Below, piece by piece: positions 62,385 through 64,000 of a stretch of DNA of 64,000 nt. Position 1 is the stretch's first letter. Each line of letters starts with the position of its first letter. Under the pieces are notes generated by a model. That model searched no databases and had not been told where the DNA came from. It worked only from the letters and a program-made list of their open reading frames with translations. The position numbers and the translations under genes are program-made. Location: contig NZ_SWKK01000019.1 of assembly GCF_005144745.1 (NCBI RefSeq), positions 1-64,000 of the forward strand, read 5' to 3'. Origin of the DNA: Flavobacterium sp. ASW18X. GTDB lineage: Bacteria; Bacteroidota; Bacteroidia; Flavobacteriales; Flavobacteriaceae.

Positions 62385-64000
62385 TTAGAATTTTACGTTT
62401 AAGGATAGACCGTAGCTTCTAGTTGGTGGCACACCAAAATATTCTAATCCTTGCGAGTTACCAGCATTGTAAGCTGCTTCTGGATCAATATTATCTACAG
62501 AACGTTTTATATAAAACAAGTTTTGCATGATGATACCGATATTGGCCGTATTTAAAAATGTCTTTTCCAAAATTTTATCAGGAAAAGTGTAATTAAGACT
62601 TAATTGTCTAAATTTTATAAAATCTGCATCTTCTACAAATTCTTCTGCAATATCATTAACCCGACCATAGTAGGTTTGTAAGTTTTCTGGAGCTACAGTA
62701 GTTGTAAAGGCGTTACCTTCCCCATCTACTCCAGATACACTTAGTCCATTTTCTCTACCTTCTAGTGTTGCCTTGTGCAAGCCGCTACCGTAAGCAAAAG
62801 TATTTGTACCTGAGAATATTTGACCCCCAAACTTAGCATCTATCAAGGTATACAAACTAAAATCTTTATACCTAAAAGTATTACTAAAACCAAAAGACCA
62901 TGGCGGAACGCCTTCTCCTAAAATTTTACGTTCTCCTAGTTGAGCTAAAGGCACACCATCTTCGTCAATATCGTATACAATTCTACCTTGGTCATCCCGC
63001 ACATAAGACACACCTTTAATTACTCCATAACGCTCACCAGGTATGTGAGATATTCTAACATTTTGTGTTCTTGGCTCATCCAAACCAATTTCACCATCTT
63101 CTGGATTTGTTGCTACAATTGTTCCTTTATTATAAGCTCCATTAATGCTTGTATTCCAAGAAAAATCTTGTGTTCTAAATGGTGTTGCATTGATTAAAAA
63201 CTCAAAACCTTTATTCTCTAACTCACCAATATTTGCTATTGCAGAAGAAAAATAGAGGTAACAGAAGTCGTAACATTCACAATATCATCTGTAGTTTTAT
63301 TGGAGTAGTATGCTAAGTCTAAAGACAATCTATTATTAAAGAATCTTGCATCTAAACCAATTTCATATTCTTGCTTACTCCACGGTACTAAACCAATATT
63401 AGGAACCCTACTACCGTTAATTCTACCCAATGGTTGCCCTTGATGTCCTTGACCAAAAATTTCATACGTTAATGCTAATTGATACGCATCTTGTGCACCA
63501 CCAGCTGTTTCTGAATATCCACCTCTTAGTTTAAGGAAAGAGATTGGTGCTGGCATTTGAAACAAATCTGACAAAATTAAACTACCATTAATAGAGGAAT
63601 AGAAATCATTATTTGGAGAATCTTTCCCGACTAAAGAAAGTGTTGAAAACCAATCGTTACGTCCTGTATAGGTAAGATATAAAAAGGAATCATAGCTAAA
63701 TTCTAAGGAACCATAAAGAGAACCTATTTCCCTTTCATTAAAACCTCTTGAGCGTGTTTGGGTAGCTAGATTAGATATATCTTCTAACCCTGGCACGATA
63801 AAATCTCTTCCCCCTAGAGAAAGCGATTCGAACTCAATCTTATTACTGTTTGCCCCTACAAACCCATTAAATCCAAGCTTGTCTGTTATATTCACTTGGC
63901 TCCCAAGAATTAAATCTGCATCAATTTGGGTGTATCGTCTTTCTTCTTCTGTCATAGCTCCTCCAGGAATATATGCAGTACCCCAAGGCTCAATGGAGGT
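62385..64000 (-). pseudogene. SusC/RagA TonB-dependent receptor, C-terminal part, frameshifted
   Basis: The gene enters from the right edge and ends at 62385, so only the C-terminal third of a SusC-type outer-membrane receptor is visible. The reading frame is open from the edge to about 63236, then stops; the next frame continues without stop from about 63250 to 62385. Joining them gives the normal SusC wording '...NKTTDDIVNVTTSVTS..(frameshift)..ANIGELENKGFEF'. The break is a run of five A (63248-63252), and one extra base restores the frame. It ends in the usual beta-barrel final strand (GLSLNVKF). It may be a sequencing error, a true mutation or a phase switch. Together with susD it forms the uptake pair. 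Confidence 0.85.

Overview
The window looks like chromosome of a Flavobacteriaceae bacterium, probably marine (Maribacter/Zobellia/Arenibacter-like). Evidence: a gliding-motility lipoprotein GldJ and a type IX secretion protein PorV, a SusC/SusD pair, a fused hypoxanthine phosphoribosyltransferase-adenylate kinase, a PafA-type phosphatase, many short lipoprotein signals with the Cys near residue 16-24, AT-rich intergenic DNA and Bacteroidetes-type promoters (TAnnTTTG) instead of Shine-Dalgarno-led starts.

Layout. 1-2300: the edge of a broken reverse-strand gene, a GNAT acetyltransferase that looks like a small mobile cassette, then YCII / SRPBCC / DoxX genes. 2300-4850: the Mpl peptidoglycan-recycling ligase, a cupin and a divergent SDR. 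4842-7146: a LytS/LytTR two-component operon preceded by two small membrane proteins, with a heptamer tandem repeat and a perfect palindrome upstream. 7450-12619: S9 peptidase, DUF4136 lipoprotein, and the hpt-adk/obg operon. 12739-16506: purK-purE and an M3 oligopeptidase, separated by a second heptamer repeat. 16709-25638: two paralogous soluble multi-PAS histidine kinase + single-REC pairs flanking a long secreted YwqK/MORN-like repeat protein. 26023-30601: ECF sigma factor with a small Cys/His protein, a UbiA-like membrane protein, and gcvP. 30765-33257: KASIII-like synthase, methyltransferase and glycosyltransferase. 33304-44926: PafA phosphatase, MlaE/MlaF-type ABC transporter, DUF389 protein, mannose-1-phosphate guanylyltransferase, SprT-like protein, Tat-exported phosphoesterase, a lipoprotein glycosidase, SDR and M28 peptidase. 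45004-52758: pdhC/pdhA, cdd, porV, gldJ, murF. 52842-54873: DCC protein, PiT-like permease, tRNA-Val, 6-pyruvoyl-tetrahydropterin synthase-like gene. 55001-64000 (window edge): a reverse-strand operon susC-susD-VCBS/ASPIC lipoprotein-GMC oxidoreductase-gluconate dehydrogenase subunit 3.

The most interesting unit is the last one. An outer-membrane uptake pair is joined to a GMC flavoprotein that carries a ferredoxin-like CxxCxxCxxxC motif, and to a Tat/lipoprotein-type small subunit. I read it as an uptake-and-oxidation system for an unknown alcohol or sugar. Its susC is frameshifted in a homopolymer. Other points of note: a histidine kinase whose six leading PAS units repeat at almost exactly 127 residues, a 24-bp operator-like palindrome upstream of the PiT-like permease, absence of porU between porV and gldJ, and an SDR with its catalytic YxxxK replaced by SxxxR. 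All calls come from reading the sequence; no database search was run.
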